This document shows, in pieces, positions 1 through 6,253 of a stretch of 15,519 bases of DNA. This stretch comes from a bacterium UBP6_UBA1177 (GTDB lineage: Bacteria; UBP6; UBA1177), in contig DBYV01000003.1 of NCBI GenBank assembly GCA_002310995.1, positions 1-15,519 on the forward strand, given 5' to 3'. Below the pieces are notes generated by a model, which saw nothing but the letters and a program-made list of their open reading frames with translations, was not told the DNA's origin and ran no database searches. Positions within the stretch are counted from its first letter, which is position 1. Every line of letters starts with the position of its first letter. The position numbers were made by a program, and so were the translations under genes.

Positions 1-632
1 GCCGCTCTCTGCAAACCGCCGCAGCAGGGTACTTCCATGCGGACGATCGTCACGCTTTTAATGTCATTTTCCTTGATTATAGAAGTCAGTTTTTCCGAGT
101 AGTCCACAGCATCCAGTTTCGGACAGCCGATTATTGTGATTTTTCCTCTCATGAAATCTTCGTGCATGTTGGCGTAGGCGTAAGCCGTGCAGTCAGCTGC
201 AATCAGCAGTTTCGCGCCGTCGAAAAACGGAGCCTTGATGGGCAGAAGTTTGATCTGACATGGCCATTGAGCGAGCTGTGAGACAGGCGTTTCGCGGGTT
301 GAAACAGTCGGCTTTTCATCGTTGCGTTCAAAGTGCATCATGCGTGAGCCGGGGCATCCGCCGAAATGATGCTCGTGGTTTTCGGCCTCTTTCTTTTTTC
401 CCTTAGCCTCTTTTACTGCTTTTTCATCGTATTCCGGAGCTTCGCGCTCTTCAAATGAGATCGCACCTGTCGGACATTGAGGCAGGCAGTCTCCGAAACC
501 GTCGCAGAAATTTTCACGAACCAGCTTGGCTTTTCCGTTGATCATTTCAATCGCGCCTTCGTGACAGGCTTTTGCGCACAGCCCGCAGCCGTTGCATTTT
601 TCTTCGTTGATGCTGATAATTTTGCGAATCAT
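1..632 (-). CDS. Dicluster ferredoxin-like iron-sulfur protein, partial
   Basis: The gene runs off the left edge; about 210 residues are visible. The ATG at 632 follows GGGAGGG at good spacing. The N-terminus carries a bacterial ferredoxin pattern: Cys13, 16, 19 and 23 (CNGCGLCAKAC), then Cys43, 49 and 53 ending in a CPTGAI motif, enough for one or two [4Fe-4S] clusters. A charged linker and a His-rich patch (NHEHHFGGC, near residue 90) follow. A second domain has further cysteines (DCTAY, GCPKL, PCCGG) that may bind another metal site. Proteins of this kind are often encoded beside Crp/Fnr regulators in anaerobes and act as electron carriers or redox sensors. Some (FrdX) belong to the HcpR nitrosative-stress regulon, but hcp is not visible here, so that link is only a suggestion. 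It diverges from the Crp/Fnr gene across a shared operator. Confidence 0.85.
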   Translation of the reverse strand, partial: MIRKIISINEEKCNGCGLCAKACHEGAIEMINGKAKLVRENFCDGFGDCLPQCPTGAISFEEREAPEYDEKAVKEAKGKKKEAENHEHHFGGCPGSRMMHFERNDEKPTVSTRETPVSQLAQWPCQIKLLPIKAPFFDGAKLLIAADCTAYAYANMHEDFMRGKITIIGCPKLDAVDYSEKLTSIIKENDIKSVTIVRMEVPCCGGLQRA

Positions 633-668
633 TGTGAAACCCTCCCAAAAATTACAAATCCCGGAAAG

Positions 669-734
669 AATATAGTTTGGAAATTTTAAAAATTTGTATC
701 TGGAGATACACTAATGAAAATTTTTTTATATAAT
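669..734. promoter_or_regulatory. Divergent promoter region with central 16-bp operator
   Basis: A perfect inverted repeat, TGTATCTGGAGATACA, occupies 695-710. A minus-strand -10 (TATATT, 674-669) lies on one side for the ferredoxin gene. A plus-strand -10 (TATAAT, 729-734) lies on the other for the Crp/Fnr gene. The operator centre is about 30 bp from each -10 centre, near the class II (-41.5) activation position, and neither promoter has a recognisable -35. The inference is that the neighbouring Crp/Fnr protein binds here and controls both genes. The half-site differs from canonical FNR (TTGAT) and CRP (TGTGA) sites. Confidence 0.6.
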
Positions 735-763
735 CAGCCGCGACTTGTTGAACGGAGGCAAAC

Positions 764-1435
764 ATGAATTATTCTGCGTTGGAAAAGTGTCCGTTGTTTA
801 ATGGGGTTCCGGCAAACGAACTCCGCGAGGATCTGGAAAAAACACTCTTTCATATCAAGCACTATGACAAAGGAGAAATAATTTTCCGCCTGATGGAACC
901 TGCTACGCGGATCGGTATTATTCTTGAAGGATCTGTTGAAATTCAGAAATATCTGCCGAATGGAAAACAAGTCAATCTGTCGGTTGTCGGAGAAGGCAAA
1001 ATGATCGGTGCAGCCGCTGTGTTCTCAAAAATCATGAAGTATCCATGCAATATAGTTGCGCTTGAATCTGTCGATATGATGATTTTTCAGAAAAAAGATA
1101 TCCTGGGACTGATGCAGAAAGATGTGAGAATTATTGAAAATTTTACGACAGAAATCGCGTCGGCGGCATATATGATGCAGCTGCGTCTTGAGCTTTTTTC
1201 ATACAGCGGTATCGCGCAGAAAGCCGCATTCTGGCTGCTGATGCACGCGAAACAAGGTGAAAAGAAAAGTGTGACGATCCCGTCTGTTTCCAAATGGGCA
1301 ATGCTGATGAATGTTTCCCGTTCTTCACTTCACAGAGAGCTGAGACGCTTGGAGGAACAATCGGTAATTTCATACACCCCGCCGGTTATAGAGATCCTTG
1401 ATCCGAACGGACTAAAAAAAATATTAAATATATGA
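764..1435 (+). CDS. Crp/Fnr-family transcriptional regulator
   Basis: This 223-residue protein has the length and architecture of the Crp/Fnr family. A cyclic-nucleotide-binding-like beta-roll spans residues about 15-120, including ILEGSVEIQKYLPNGKQ and a VGEGKMIGAAAVFS segment. A dimerisation helix follows, then a C-terminal winged helix with the helix-turn-helix at about 175-205 (VSKWAMLMNVSRSSLHRELRRL). Only a few scattered cysteines are present and there is no N-terminal FNR-type Cys cluster, so an oxygen-labile cluster like that of E. coli Fnr is unlikely. The ATG at 764 has GGAGG at 754-758. It diverges from an iron-sulfur protein gene over a palindromic operator, which suggests redox or nitrosative-stress control and autoregulation. 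An HcpR-like role is possible but unproven. Confidence 0.9.
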   Translation: MNYSALEKCPLFNGVPANELREDLEKTLFHIKHYDKGEIIFRLMEPATRIGIILEGSVEIQKYLPNGKQVNLSVVGEGKMIGAAAVFSKIMKYPCNIVALESVDMMIFQKKDILGLMQKDVRIIENFTTEIASAAYMMQLRLELFSYSGIAQKAAFWLLMHAKQGEKKSVTIPSVSKWAMLMNVSRSSLHRELRRLEEQSVISYTPPVIEILDPNGLKKILNI

Positions 1436-1492
1436 ATACAGTAAAAAATAAACTGCTGTCCAATAGTTGACTCAGTATTATTTTTATTTGTT

Positions 1493-1507
1493 CTGACACG
1501 ATGTCAG
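1493..1507. repeat. 15-bp palindrome, copy 1
   Basis: CTGACACGATGTCAG lies in the 78-bp gap between the convergent Crp/Fnr and Rrf2 genes. It is nearly identical to a second copy after the DUF134-NifX gene (5299-5313). No T-run follows in either direction, so it is not an ordinary terminator. It may be an operator or an intergenic palindromic element. Confidence 0.5.
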
Positions 1508-1513
1508 TATAAA

Positions 1514-1936
1514 TCACTTAACCTGTTCAACCAGATCTGCAATGGTTGTTTTGGAAAGTTCTGTTTCAAGCGCATTCTGGGCATTGTGCAGAACGGGGTC
1601 AAGGACTGTGTGGATGCTTTTTCCTATCGGGCATTCTGGATTGGGGGAGGGATGAAAGTTAAAAACTTCCTGTCCGCACTCGGTATCATTTATTGCATGA
1701 TAAACGTCAAGCAGGCTGATTTTGTCAGGGTTTTTCGTCAGATGTGATCCGCCGACACCGGCTGTTGTCTCGATCAGCCCGGCGTGCTGGAGCTGAAGCA
1801 GGATTTTTCTGATTATGACTGCATTGACTCCGGTGCTTCCGGCTATGAAATCGGATGTTACGCGATAATCTTTCTCAAAATACATTATGCAGAGAAGCGT
1901 GTGAACTGCGGCGGTGAAACGGACTGTGATTTTCAT
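1514..1936 (-). CDS. Rrf2-family transcriptional regulator, YwnA type
   Basis: This is a 140-residue Rrf2 regulator. The start is the ATG at 1936 with GGGGA just upstream; a longer reading from 1975 would add 13 residues with no ribosome site. The N-terminal winged helix covers residues about 1-65, with the characteristic VGGSHLTKNPDKISLLDVYHAI stretch split around residues 61-82. The C-terminal part has only Cys87 and Cys102 in a NPECPIG motif. This matches the YwnA subgroup rather than the three-cysteine [2Fe-2S] IscR/NsrR type. It is the last gene of the sirtuin operon, 38 bp after the sirtuin stop. In Bacillus, ywnA neighbours ywnB, and a YwnB-like gene opens this operon, so the two ends form a familiar pair with the ADP-ribosylation genes between them. 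It probably autoregulates the operon in response to a redox signal. Confidence 0.88.
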   Translation of the reverse strand: MKITVRFTAAVHTLLCIMYFEKDYRVTSDFIAGSTGVNAVIIRKILLQLQHAGLIETTAGVGGSHLTKNPDKISLLDVYHAINDTECGQEVFNFHPSPNPECPIGKSIHTVLDPVLHNAQNALETELSKTTIADLVEQVK

Positions 1937-1974
1937 TGATCCCCTTCTTAAGCAAATCAGTAAAAGGCAGAACA

Positions 1975-2853
1975 TTAAAGTATTCTGCCGAACCCTATGT
2001 TTTTACCAGAGAAATTCGTTTTTGTATATAAAAAAACATCGCCGATATCGCCGTTGATACATAGTGATCTGTCGGCAATTTCCGGTGGAGTGACAGCCTC
2101 TCCGAAGTTTATGCAGACATAGAAAGCGTTTTTGTTGAGCGTGGTCATGCGCCAGAACGGATATTTGATGATCATAGGAGTGTTTCCGCCGACTCCGAGT
2201 TCGAGGAAGAGTACTTTTCCGTCTTTCGCAGCCTTTCTTGAAACAAGAAAATTTTTGTATCTTTCTGACGCCGCGTACCAGCCTTCATCCTGCACGAAAG
2301 TGTTGTCGGAACGAAGATTCATGCTCATCGGCTTTCCGCATTTAGGGCAGTGAGGAACAAGTTTGGACGGGATTTTCATATCGCGCTGCTCTTCAAACAT
2401 AAGCCTGATTTCCGCTTCGTTGTCGTAAGTCTCCTGATGACACGGCTCGCTGCACTGGAACAAGCCATAATCTCCCTGCATGTAATAAAGGCGCGATTTG
2501 TCGAATCCAGCTTTCTGAAAACAATGGTCGACATTCGTAGTTATGACAAAATAATCCTTATCTTTCACAAGAGAAAGCAGATTTTCGTACACAGGTGTCG
2601 GGGCATCCATGTAGCGGTTTATCATAATGTAGCGGCTCCAGTATGCCCAGAACTCTTCATAACTCGGAAACGGGTAAAAACCGCCTGAATACATATCGGT
2701 AAAGCCGTATTTCTTAACAAAATCGGGGAAGTATTTTTCAAGCCTTTCCCCTGAATAGGTCAATCCTGCCGAAGTCGAAAGTCCGGCACCTGCTCCGATG
2801 ATGATAGTGTCGTTTTCTGCAAGTACCGATTTCAGTTTTTCAATCTCTTCCAT
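1975..2853 (-). CDS. Class M sirtuin (SirTM), protein ADP-ribosyltransferase-type
   Basis: This 292-residue sirtuin has the NAD-binding start GAGAGLSTSAG (residues 20-30), TTNVDHC (Asn107, Asp109) and a structural zinc site formed by Cys134/Cys138 and Cys169/Cys172. The usual catalytic histidine of the HG motif is replaced by Gln126 (YMQGDYG). The Asn-Gln spacing of 19 residues matches my recollection of the SirTM family from Staphylococcus and Streptococcus, whose members mono-ADP-ribosylate the lipoyl carrier GcvH-L instead of deacylating lysines. It overlaps the macrodomain gene by 14 bp, with its GGAG inside that gene's end, so the two are translationally coupled. No GcvH-L or LplA2 gene is in the window, so the substrate may differ or be encoded elsewhere. 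Family assignment is firm; activity is inferred. Confidence 0.92.
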   Translation of the reverse strand: MEEIEKLKSVLAENDTIIIGAGAGLSTSAGLTYSGERLEKYFPDFVKKYGFTDMYSGGFYPFPSYEEFWAYWSRYIMINRYMDAPTPVYENLLSLVKDKDYFVITTNVDHCFQKAGFDKSRLYYMQGDYGLFQCSEPCHQETYDNEAEIRLMFEEQRDMKIPSKLVPHCPKCGKPMSMNLRSDNTFVQDEGWYAASERYKNFLVSRKAAKDGKVLFLELGVGGNTPMIIKYPFWRMTTLNKNAFYVCINFGEAVTPPEIADRSLCINGDIGDVFLYTKTNFSGKNIGFGRIL

Positions 2854-3622
2854 AGAGAATTCTCCTGTAAATTACCTCATCTTTTTCAGAAAAGACGTTG
2901 AATACGATTTTCATTCCGTCTCCGCTCTGTTCTTTCCATTTGCGCACGGTGTCAACGGCAATTTCCGCCGCTCTATCGGCAGGAAAGCGGAATACGCCGG
3001 TTGAGATACAGCAGAATGCGATAGAAACACAGCCGTTTGCTTTCGCAATATCAAGGCAGCTTTTGTAGCAAGAAGCGAGCAGATCGCGGTCAGTTGCGGT
3101 AAGTTCTCCTCTGACGATAGGGCCCACGGTATGGATCACGTATTTGCTCGGGAGATTGAATGCAGGCGTGATTTTTGCCTGACCTGCAGGCTCTTCGTGT
3201 CCCTGTTTTTGCATGATATCCGCACACACAGCACGAAGCTGGATTCCTGCAAATGTATGTATGCAGTTATCGATGCACAAATGGCACGGCTGCCAGCAAC
3301 CGGTCATTCCGCTGTTAGCCGCATTCACGATGGCATCCACTTTGAGAGTCGTTATATCGCCGCGCCACAAATAAAGTTCGTTGTCGGCAGAGTGCAGATC
3401 CGCAATATCCGTGATTACGTGCGAGCGGTTTTCTTCCTGAAGATATTCATCTTGTATTTTCAAAAATTCATCGCTTGCGGGAAGCGGCGGCCTGACATTC
3501 ACTAAAGAGCGTAAAAGATCTTTCTGCTCATCATCAGTCTGCGGAATTTCAATCTCTTCATACTGCGGATTTTCTTTAAGAAGATATTTTATCAGAAATT
3601 CTCTTCGTTCTCTTTGTGTCAT
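2840..3622 (-). CDS. Zinc-type macrodomain ADP-ribose hydrolase
   Basis: This 260-residue protein starts at the ATG at 3622, preceded by GGAGG; an in-frame TTG four codons upstream overlaps that ribosome site and is rejected. Residues 1-75 are a helical N-terminal extension. The macrodomain (about 80-260) shows GDITTLKVDAIVNAANS and a Cys/His-rich insertion, GCWQPCHLCIDNCIH (108-122). The ISTGVFRFP loop is at 206-214. The insertion marks the zinc-dependent macrodomains that pair with SirTM sirtuins and remove mono-ADP-ribose from their targets. The gene sits directly upstream of the sirtuin and overlaps it, giving a writer/eraser pair. It lies 16 bp after the YwnB-like gene. The expected catalytic elements are all visible and I see no truncation. 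Confidence 0.92.
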   Translation of the reverse strand: MTQRERREFLIKYLLKENPQYEEIEIPQTDDEQKDLLRSLVNVRPPLPASDEFLKIQDEYLQEENRSHVITDIADLHSADNELYLWRGDITTLKVDAIVNAANSGMTGCWQPCHLCIDNCIHTFAGIQLRAVCADIMQKQGHEEPAGQAKITPAFNLPSKYVIHTVGPIVRGELTATDRDLLASCYKSCLDIAKANGCVSIAFCCISTGVFRFPADRAAEIAVDTVRKWKEQSGDGMKIVFNVFSEKDEVIYRRILYGRD

Positions 3623-3638
3623 GCCGCCCTCCAAAAAA

Positions 3639-4268
3639 CTATTCCCTTACAAGAGAAATTCTCTTCTGTATATTATTTCCTTTTGTGATTTCTTCAATAA
3701 GTGCAGCAGCGTAGTCGGCATAGCTGATGATGCTTTCGCCTTTCGAGTTGAGAGTGAGTTCCTCTCCGCCCCAGATCCATTTTCCGGTTTTAGGTGCGTC
3801 AGCCTGGAAATCTCCGGCAGGGCTGATGAATGTCCATTTGACATCGTTTCTCTTTCTCAAATCTGCCAGAGCAGCCGCCTGTGCACATGCAAGCGGTTTG
3901 AAAATGTCTGGAAAATCCGGAGTTTCGGAAACGGTCATGGTGTGTTCCTTGTTTACATAAAGGCTTCCTGCGCCGCCTACAACGACAAGGCGTGTTTCGG
4001 TTCCGGAAAGCAGATCGCAAAGGTGAGAAAGCGATTTTCCGTGGTTCGGAAGCTCGGCTTCTACCCATGCGCCGAAAGCGTCAACGACAGCATCGAAACC
4101 GGCGAGATCATTTTTTGTGAGCGCGAAAATGTCCTTTTTGACGAAATTTTTTGCCGCGCTTTTGTTCTCCTCGCGGGCGAATCCCGTAACATCCATACCT
4201 GCCGCAAGTGCTTCCGCGACAACAAGTTTTCCGACTTTTCCGTTCGAGCAAATAACTGCAACTTTCAT
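3639..4268 (-). CDS. NAD(P)-binding Rossmann oxidoreductase, YwnB/NmrA-like
   Basis: This 209-residue protein starts at the ATG at 4268 with GGAGG about six bases upstream; the ATG at 4280 overlaps the ribosome site. It is a single atypical short-chain dehydrogenase fold. A glycine-rich nucleotide loop is at residues 8-14 (SNGKVGK), VVDAFGAW is near 61-68, RLVVVGGAGSLYV is in the middle, and WTFISPAG comes later. It resembles the NAD(P)H-binding YwnB group, and the YwnA-type regulator closes the same operon. It lacks the Tyr-x3-Lys pair of classical short-chain dehydrogenases, as expected for this atypical class. The substrate is unknown. It is the first gene of the minus-strand operon, behind a consensus promoter. 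It may link NAD(P)H status to the NAD-consuming sirtuin, but that is inference. Confidence 0.85.
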   Translation of the reverse strand: MKVAVICSNGKVGKLVVAEALAAGMDVTGFAREENKSAAKNFVKKDIFALTKNDLAGFDAVVDAFGAWVEAELPNHGKSLSHLCDLLSGTETRLVVVGGAGSLYVNKEHTMTVSETPDFPDIFKPLACAQAAALADLRKRNDVKWTFISPAGDFQADAPKTGKWIWGGEELTLNSKGESIISYADYAAALIEEITKGNNIQKRISLVRE

Positions 4269-4340
4269 AATTTCCTCCATTCAAAAATTAAAAAAAACTT
4301 CGGCAAAGAATCGTTGTTCTTTGTCAATTACAACTGTGCA

Positions 4341-4368
4341 AATATAAACGCTTTCGATGTAATGTCAA
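4341..4368 (-). promoter_or_regulatory. Promoter of the sirtuin-macrodomain operon
   Basis: Read on the minus strand there is TTGACA (4368-4363), a 16-bp spacer and TATATT (4346-4341). Transcription would begin near 4334, giving a leader of about 65 nt to the ATG at 4268. CGATGT/ACATCG inverted arms (4355-4360 and 4373-4378) straddle the -35, so this is a plausible place for the operon's own Rrf2 regulator to bind. Confidence 0.65.
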
Positions 4369-4512
4369 TAGAACATCGCTGTTTTTTTTGATATTTTTTC
4401 TCAATTCGCGGAAATTATTTAAGAAAAATTGTTTGTGAGCAGATGATTTTTTTTAACTAAAATTTTTATGCCGGAACAGGATCGGTGTCTGAACACGGCA
4501 GAAAATATTTTA

Positions 4513-4526
4513 TTGACATATGTCAA
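4513..4526. promoter_or_regulatory. 14-bp palindrome upstream of DUF134-NifX gene
   Basis: TTGACATATGTCAA is a perfect palindrome about 31 bp before the ATG at 4558. Its left half doubles as a consensus -35, but the matching -10 region (TACCTT, 4535-4540) is poor. It could be the operator of the DNA-binding DUF134 domain encoded just downstream. Confidence 0.45.
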
Positions 4527-4557
4527 AAACCAGCTACCTTTTCGCGGGAGGTTCACG

Positions 4558-5283
4558 ATGTCAAGACCCGCAAGATGCCGCAGAATTGAGAAATTACCGC
4601 TTTTCAGGAGCTTTTCTCCGGATGATGTCGAAACGGCGGAAAGTGTTTTCATGACTGTGGATGAATTCGAGGCGATGCGTCTTCTGGATGATGAAGGGCT
4701 TACGCAGGAAACGTGCGCTTTGAAGATGAATGTCGCCAGGACTACGGTCACTGCGATCTATGAAAGTGCGCGGCGCAAAGTTGCCGATGCCCTTGTCCGC
4801 GGAAAACGCCTTCTGATCGTCGGCGGATGTTGTGAATTTGCTCCTGTGGAACTGCCTGACAAGATTATGGAGAAGAAGATGGAACACAGAAGAATTGCGG
4901 TAACTTATGAAAACGGCGAGGTTTTTCAGCATTTCGGACACACTGAGAACTTCAAATTCTACGATGTCGAAAACGGTGCTGTCGTCAGGGAACAGATCGT
5001 TCCCACGAACGGAAGCGGCCACGGCGCACTTGCCGGTTTTTTGAAAGCGGCTCAGGTCGAAGCTCTGATCTGCGGAGGAATAGGCGGCGGCGCGAGAATG
5101 GCTCTTGACGAAGCCGGTATCGCTCTTTATCCCGGTGTGAAAGGCTCTGCGGACGAAGCTGCTAAAGCTCTTGCGGCCGGAAAACTTGAATACGATCCCG
5201 ATTCTCACTGCACTCACCACGAACACCACGATCATCACGAAGGCGGCTGCGGCGAACACAGCTGCGGAAGTCACCACTGCTGA
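4558..5283 (+). CDS. DUF134 DNA-binding domain fused to NifX/NifB-type domain
   Basis: This 241-residue protein starts at the ATG at 4558, with GGGAGG six bases upstream; the open frame extends 30 codons further but without a ribosome site. Residues 1-90 are a DUF134 domain: SRPARCRRI at the N-terminus, then a helix-turn-helix (LTQETCALKMNVARTTVTAIY, split over 48-68). Residues about 110-210 are a dinitrogenase Fe-Mo cofactor-type (NifX/NifB C-terminal) domain with EVFQHFGHTENF and ICGGIGGGARMAL. The last 25 residues are extremely His- and Cys-rich (HHEHHDHHEGGCGEHSC), a probable metal-binding tail. Such proteins are found in anaerobes that do not fix nitrogen and are presumed to sense or traffic an iron-sulfur or other metal centre. 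The DNA-binding half suggests a metal-responsive regulator. Target genes are unknown. Confidence 0.87.
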   Translation: MSRPARCRRIEKLPLFRSFSPDDVETAESVFMTVDEFEAMRLLDDEGLTQETCALKMNVARTTVTAIYESARRKVADALVRGKRLLIVGGCCEFAPVELPDKIMEKKMEHRRIAVTYENGEVFQHFGHTENFKFYDVENGAVVREQIVPTNGSGHGALAGFLKAAQVEALICGGIGGGARMALDEAGIALYPGVKGSADEAAKALAAGKLEYDPDSHCTHHEHHDHHEGGCGEHSCGSHHC

Positions 5284-5298
5284 TCGGTGTTGATAAAC

Positions 5299-5313
5299 CT
5301 GACACGGTGTCAG
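5299..5313. repeat. 15-bp palindrome, copy 2
   Basis: CTGACACGGTGTCAG is a perfect 7+1+7 palindrome 15 bp after the DUF134-NifX stop. It matches the 1493-1507 element at all but one base. No T-run follows, so termination is not the obvious role. Confidence 0.5.
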
Positions 5314-5334
5314 AATAAGTCTTTCAAGTCTATA

Positions 5335-5376
5335 GAAAAACGCTGATTTTTTGACATATCGCCGTAAGTTAAAACA
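5335..5376 (+). repeat. 42-bp direct repeat, left copy
   Basis: This block aligns without gaps to 12519-12560 at 36 of 42 positions by eye, and all six differences are transitions. Both copies are intergenic and in the same orientation. Together they bracket the type III toxin-antitoxin, WYL, helicase and SEC-C genes. The right-hand copy is the end of a 33-bp tandem array. The shared right end reads GCCGyAAGTTArAACA. Confidence 0.6.
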
Positions 5377-5429
5377 AAGGCTGGATTCCTGAAAATTAAA
5401 ATAGAATTGAAAAAAATCTAAAAAATAAT

Positions 5430-5457
5430 TTGACATTTCTTCGCGGATGATTATATT
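5430..5457 (+). promoter_or_regulatory. Promoter of the ToxI-like RNA
   Basis: TTGACA (5430-5435), a 16-bp spacer and TATATT (5452-5457) form a near-consensus promoter. Transcription would begin near 5464, at the first base or two before the repeat array. This fits a strongly expressed antitoxin RNA. Confidence 0.75.
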
Positions 5458-5463
5458 GCCTTC

Positions 5464-5598
5464 ATCGGTGAGTCCTACCGTTAAGTGGAGTCTTCAAAAG
5501 CAGTGAACCCTACTGTGAGTGGGATCTTTAAAAGCGGTGAGTCCTACCGGAAGTGGAAATTTTAAGCCGTATTGGTTTTTACTGATACGGCTTTTTTT
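5464..5598 (+). ncRNA. toxI: ToxI-like antitoxin RNA of a type III toxin-antitoxin system
   Basis: Three direct repeats follow the promoter: 5466-5500 (35 nt), 5501-5534 (34 nt) and 5535-5566 (32 nt, truncated). Each begins with a hairpin: CGGU/ACCG in repeats 1 and 3, CAGU/ACUG in repeat 2. The loops hold UCC, CCC and UCC, which can pair with GGA, GGG and GGA a few bases downstream. This makes an H-type pseudoknot with compensatory changes in both stems. A strong terminator follows, then the toxin gene. Type III antitoxins are built this way: short tandem pseudoknot repeats, a terminator, and the ToxN gene, with the toxin cutting the precursor into single repeats that then inhibit it. Likely cut sites are the AAAAG junctions near 5500 and 5534. 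Function is inferred from architecture and the neighbouring gene. Confidence 0.88.
5565..5598 (+). terminator. Rho-independent terminator between toxI and toxN
   Basis: AGCCGTAT (5565-5572) pairs with ATACGGCT (5585-5592). Wobble and Watson-Crick pairs extend the stem to 12 bp around a UUUU loop (5577-5580), and seven T residues follow (5592-5598). It ends only ten bases before the toxin ATG, so toxin mRNA must come from read-through, the usual way type III systems keep antitoxin in excess. Confidence 0.9.
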
Positions 5599-5608
5599 GT
5601 AGGTGAAA

Positions 5609-6145
5609 ATGAAGCAGGAAAGATTAAATCTCTACTTTTTGGACATGAAATATGTCCGCTATCTGCACAATGCCGATGATCGTGTTCAGTCGGTTTCGCC
5701 GCAGATTCACAAGAACAACCGTCCGTTTGTCGGGATTATAGTTGTTTGCGATGAACACAAATATTGCGTACCGTTGGATTCGGCAAAAGAGAAACACAAA
5801 ACACAGAAAAACGATGTTGATTTTACCCGTATTTTTGACGGTGACAGGCTGATAAGCGTCCTGAATTTTAACAATATGATTCCAGTAGATGACAGGTTTG
5901 TTTCTAAAATAGATTTGAAACCGTCAGAAAAAGACACGTTAATGCAGGCTCACTATAAAAAATTGTGCATAAAAGAAATTGAATGGTGCCGCCGAAATCA
6001 AGATTCAATAGTTAAAAAAGCCAATAAATTATATCACTTGGTACAAAAACCGAATTGCAGTGCAATGCTGAAAAAGCGGTGCAACGATTTTAAAAAACTT
6101 GAAAAAGTTTTGGAAAAATTGTCGGAAAATAAGACTAAAATCTAA
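5609..6145 (+). CDS. toxN: ToxN/AbiQ-family endoribonuclease toxin
   Basis: This 178-residue protein has the length of type III toxins. Family landmarks are the start YFLDMKYVRYLHNAD (residues 9-23), FVGIIVVCDEHKYCVPLDSAKEKH split around residues 40-63, and NFNNMIPVDDRFVSKIDL at 86-103. The S58-x-K60-x-K62-H63 cluster sits where ToxN and AbiQ carry their catalytic Ser/Thr and Lys residues. These enzymes are metal-independent RNases that cut adenine-rich RNA and cause abortive infection when phage attack upsets antitoxin supply. The ATG at 5609 has AGGTGA only two or three bases upstream, an unusually short spacing that suggests low translation; GTG at 5603 is a less likely start. The gene lies directly after the repeat RNA and terminator. 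Identification is from motif recall, not alignment. Confidence 0.9.
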   Translation: MKQERLNLYFLDMKYVRYLHNADDRVQSVSPQIHKNNRPFVGIIVVCDEHKYCVPLDSAKEKHKTQKNDVDFTRIFDGDRLISVLNFNNMIPVDDRFVSKIDLKPSEKDTLMQAHYKKLCIKEIEWCRRNQDSIVKKANKLYHLVQKPNCSAMLKKRCNDFKKLEKVLEKLSENKTKI

Positions 6146-6193
6146 TTGTGCAGACACCGTATGCACAATTGGGAAATCACAGATTGCCCAATT
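6144..6193. other. Two overlapping, mutually exclusive hairpins after toxN
   Basis: AATTGTGCA (6144-6152) pairs with TGCACAATT (6162-6170). AATTGGG (6167-6173) pairs with CCCAATT (6187-6193). The two stems share bases 6167-6170, so only one can form at a time. Neither is followed by a proper T-run. They sit between the convergent toxN and exported-protein genes and may limit read-through or protect RNA 3' ends. Confidence 0.4.
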
Positions 6194-6208
6194 CAAAAAA
6201 ATCTTGCT

Positions 6209-6246
6209 GATTATTTGCGCCAGAGCGGTGGTTTAACTTGCATCAT
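6209..6246. repeat. 38-bp direct repeat, copy 1
   Basis: This segment begins GATTATTTGC and contains GGTTTAACTTGCAT. It matches 8124-8161 at 31 of 38 positions without gaps, in the same orientation. The two copies bracket the exported-protein and WYL genes (6254-7979). Confidence 0.45.
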
Positions 6247-6253
6247 CCTTTGT

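Noticed and set aside
1493..1507. Bidirectional terminator between Crp/Fnr and Rrf2 genes
   Set aside because: The stem is not followed by a T-run on either strand.
1975..2853. Sirtuin as a dead enzyme because the catalytic His is missing
   Set aside because: Gln at that position with Asn 19 residues earlier is the normal SirTM pattern, linked to ADP-ribosyl transfer.
4594..5436. Long minus-strand open frame opposite the DUF134-NifX gene
   Set aside because: It is antisense to a well-supported gene, has no ribosome site or recognisable domain, and the codon pattern follows the plus strand.
5466..5566. GGA motifs between hairpins as a CsrA/RsmA sponge RNA
   Set aside because: The GGA bases pair better with the hairpin loops as a pseudoknot, and the ToxN-like gene directly downstream explains the repeats fully.
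5466..5566. CRISPR array
   Set aside because: The repeats are contiguous with no unique spacers, no cas genes are present, and a promoter plus terminator frame them.
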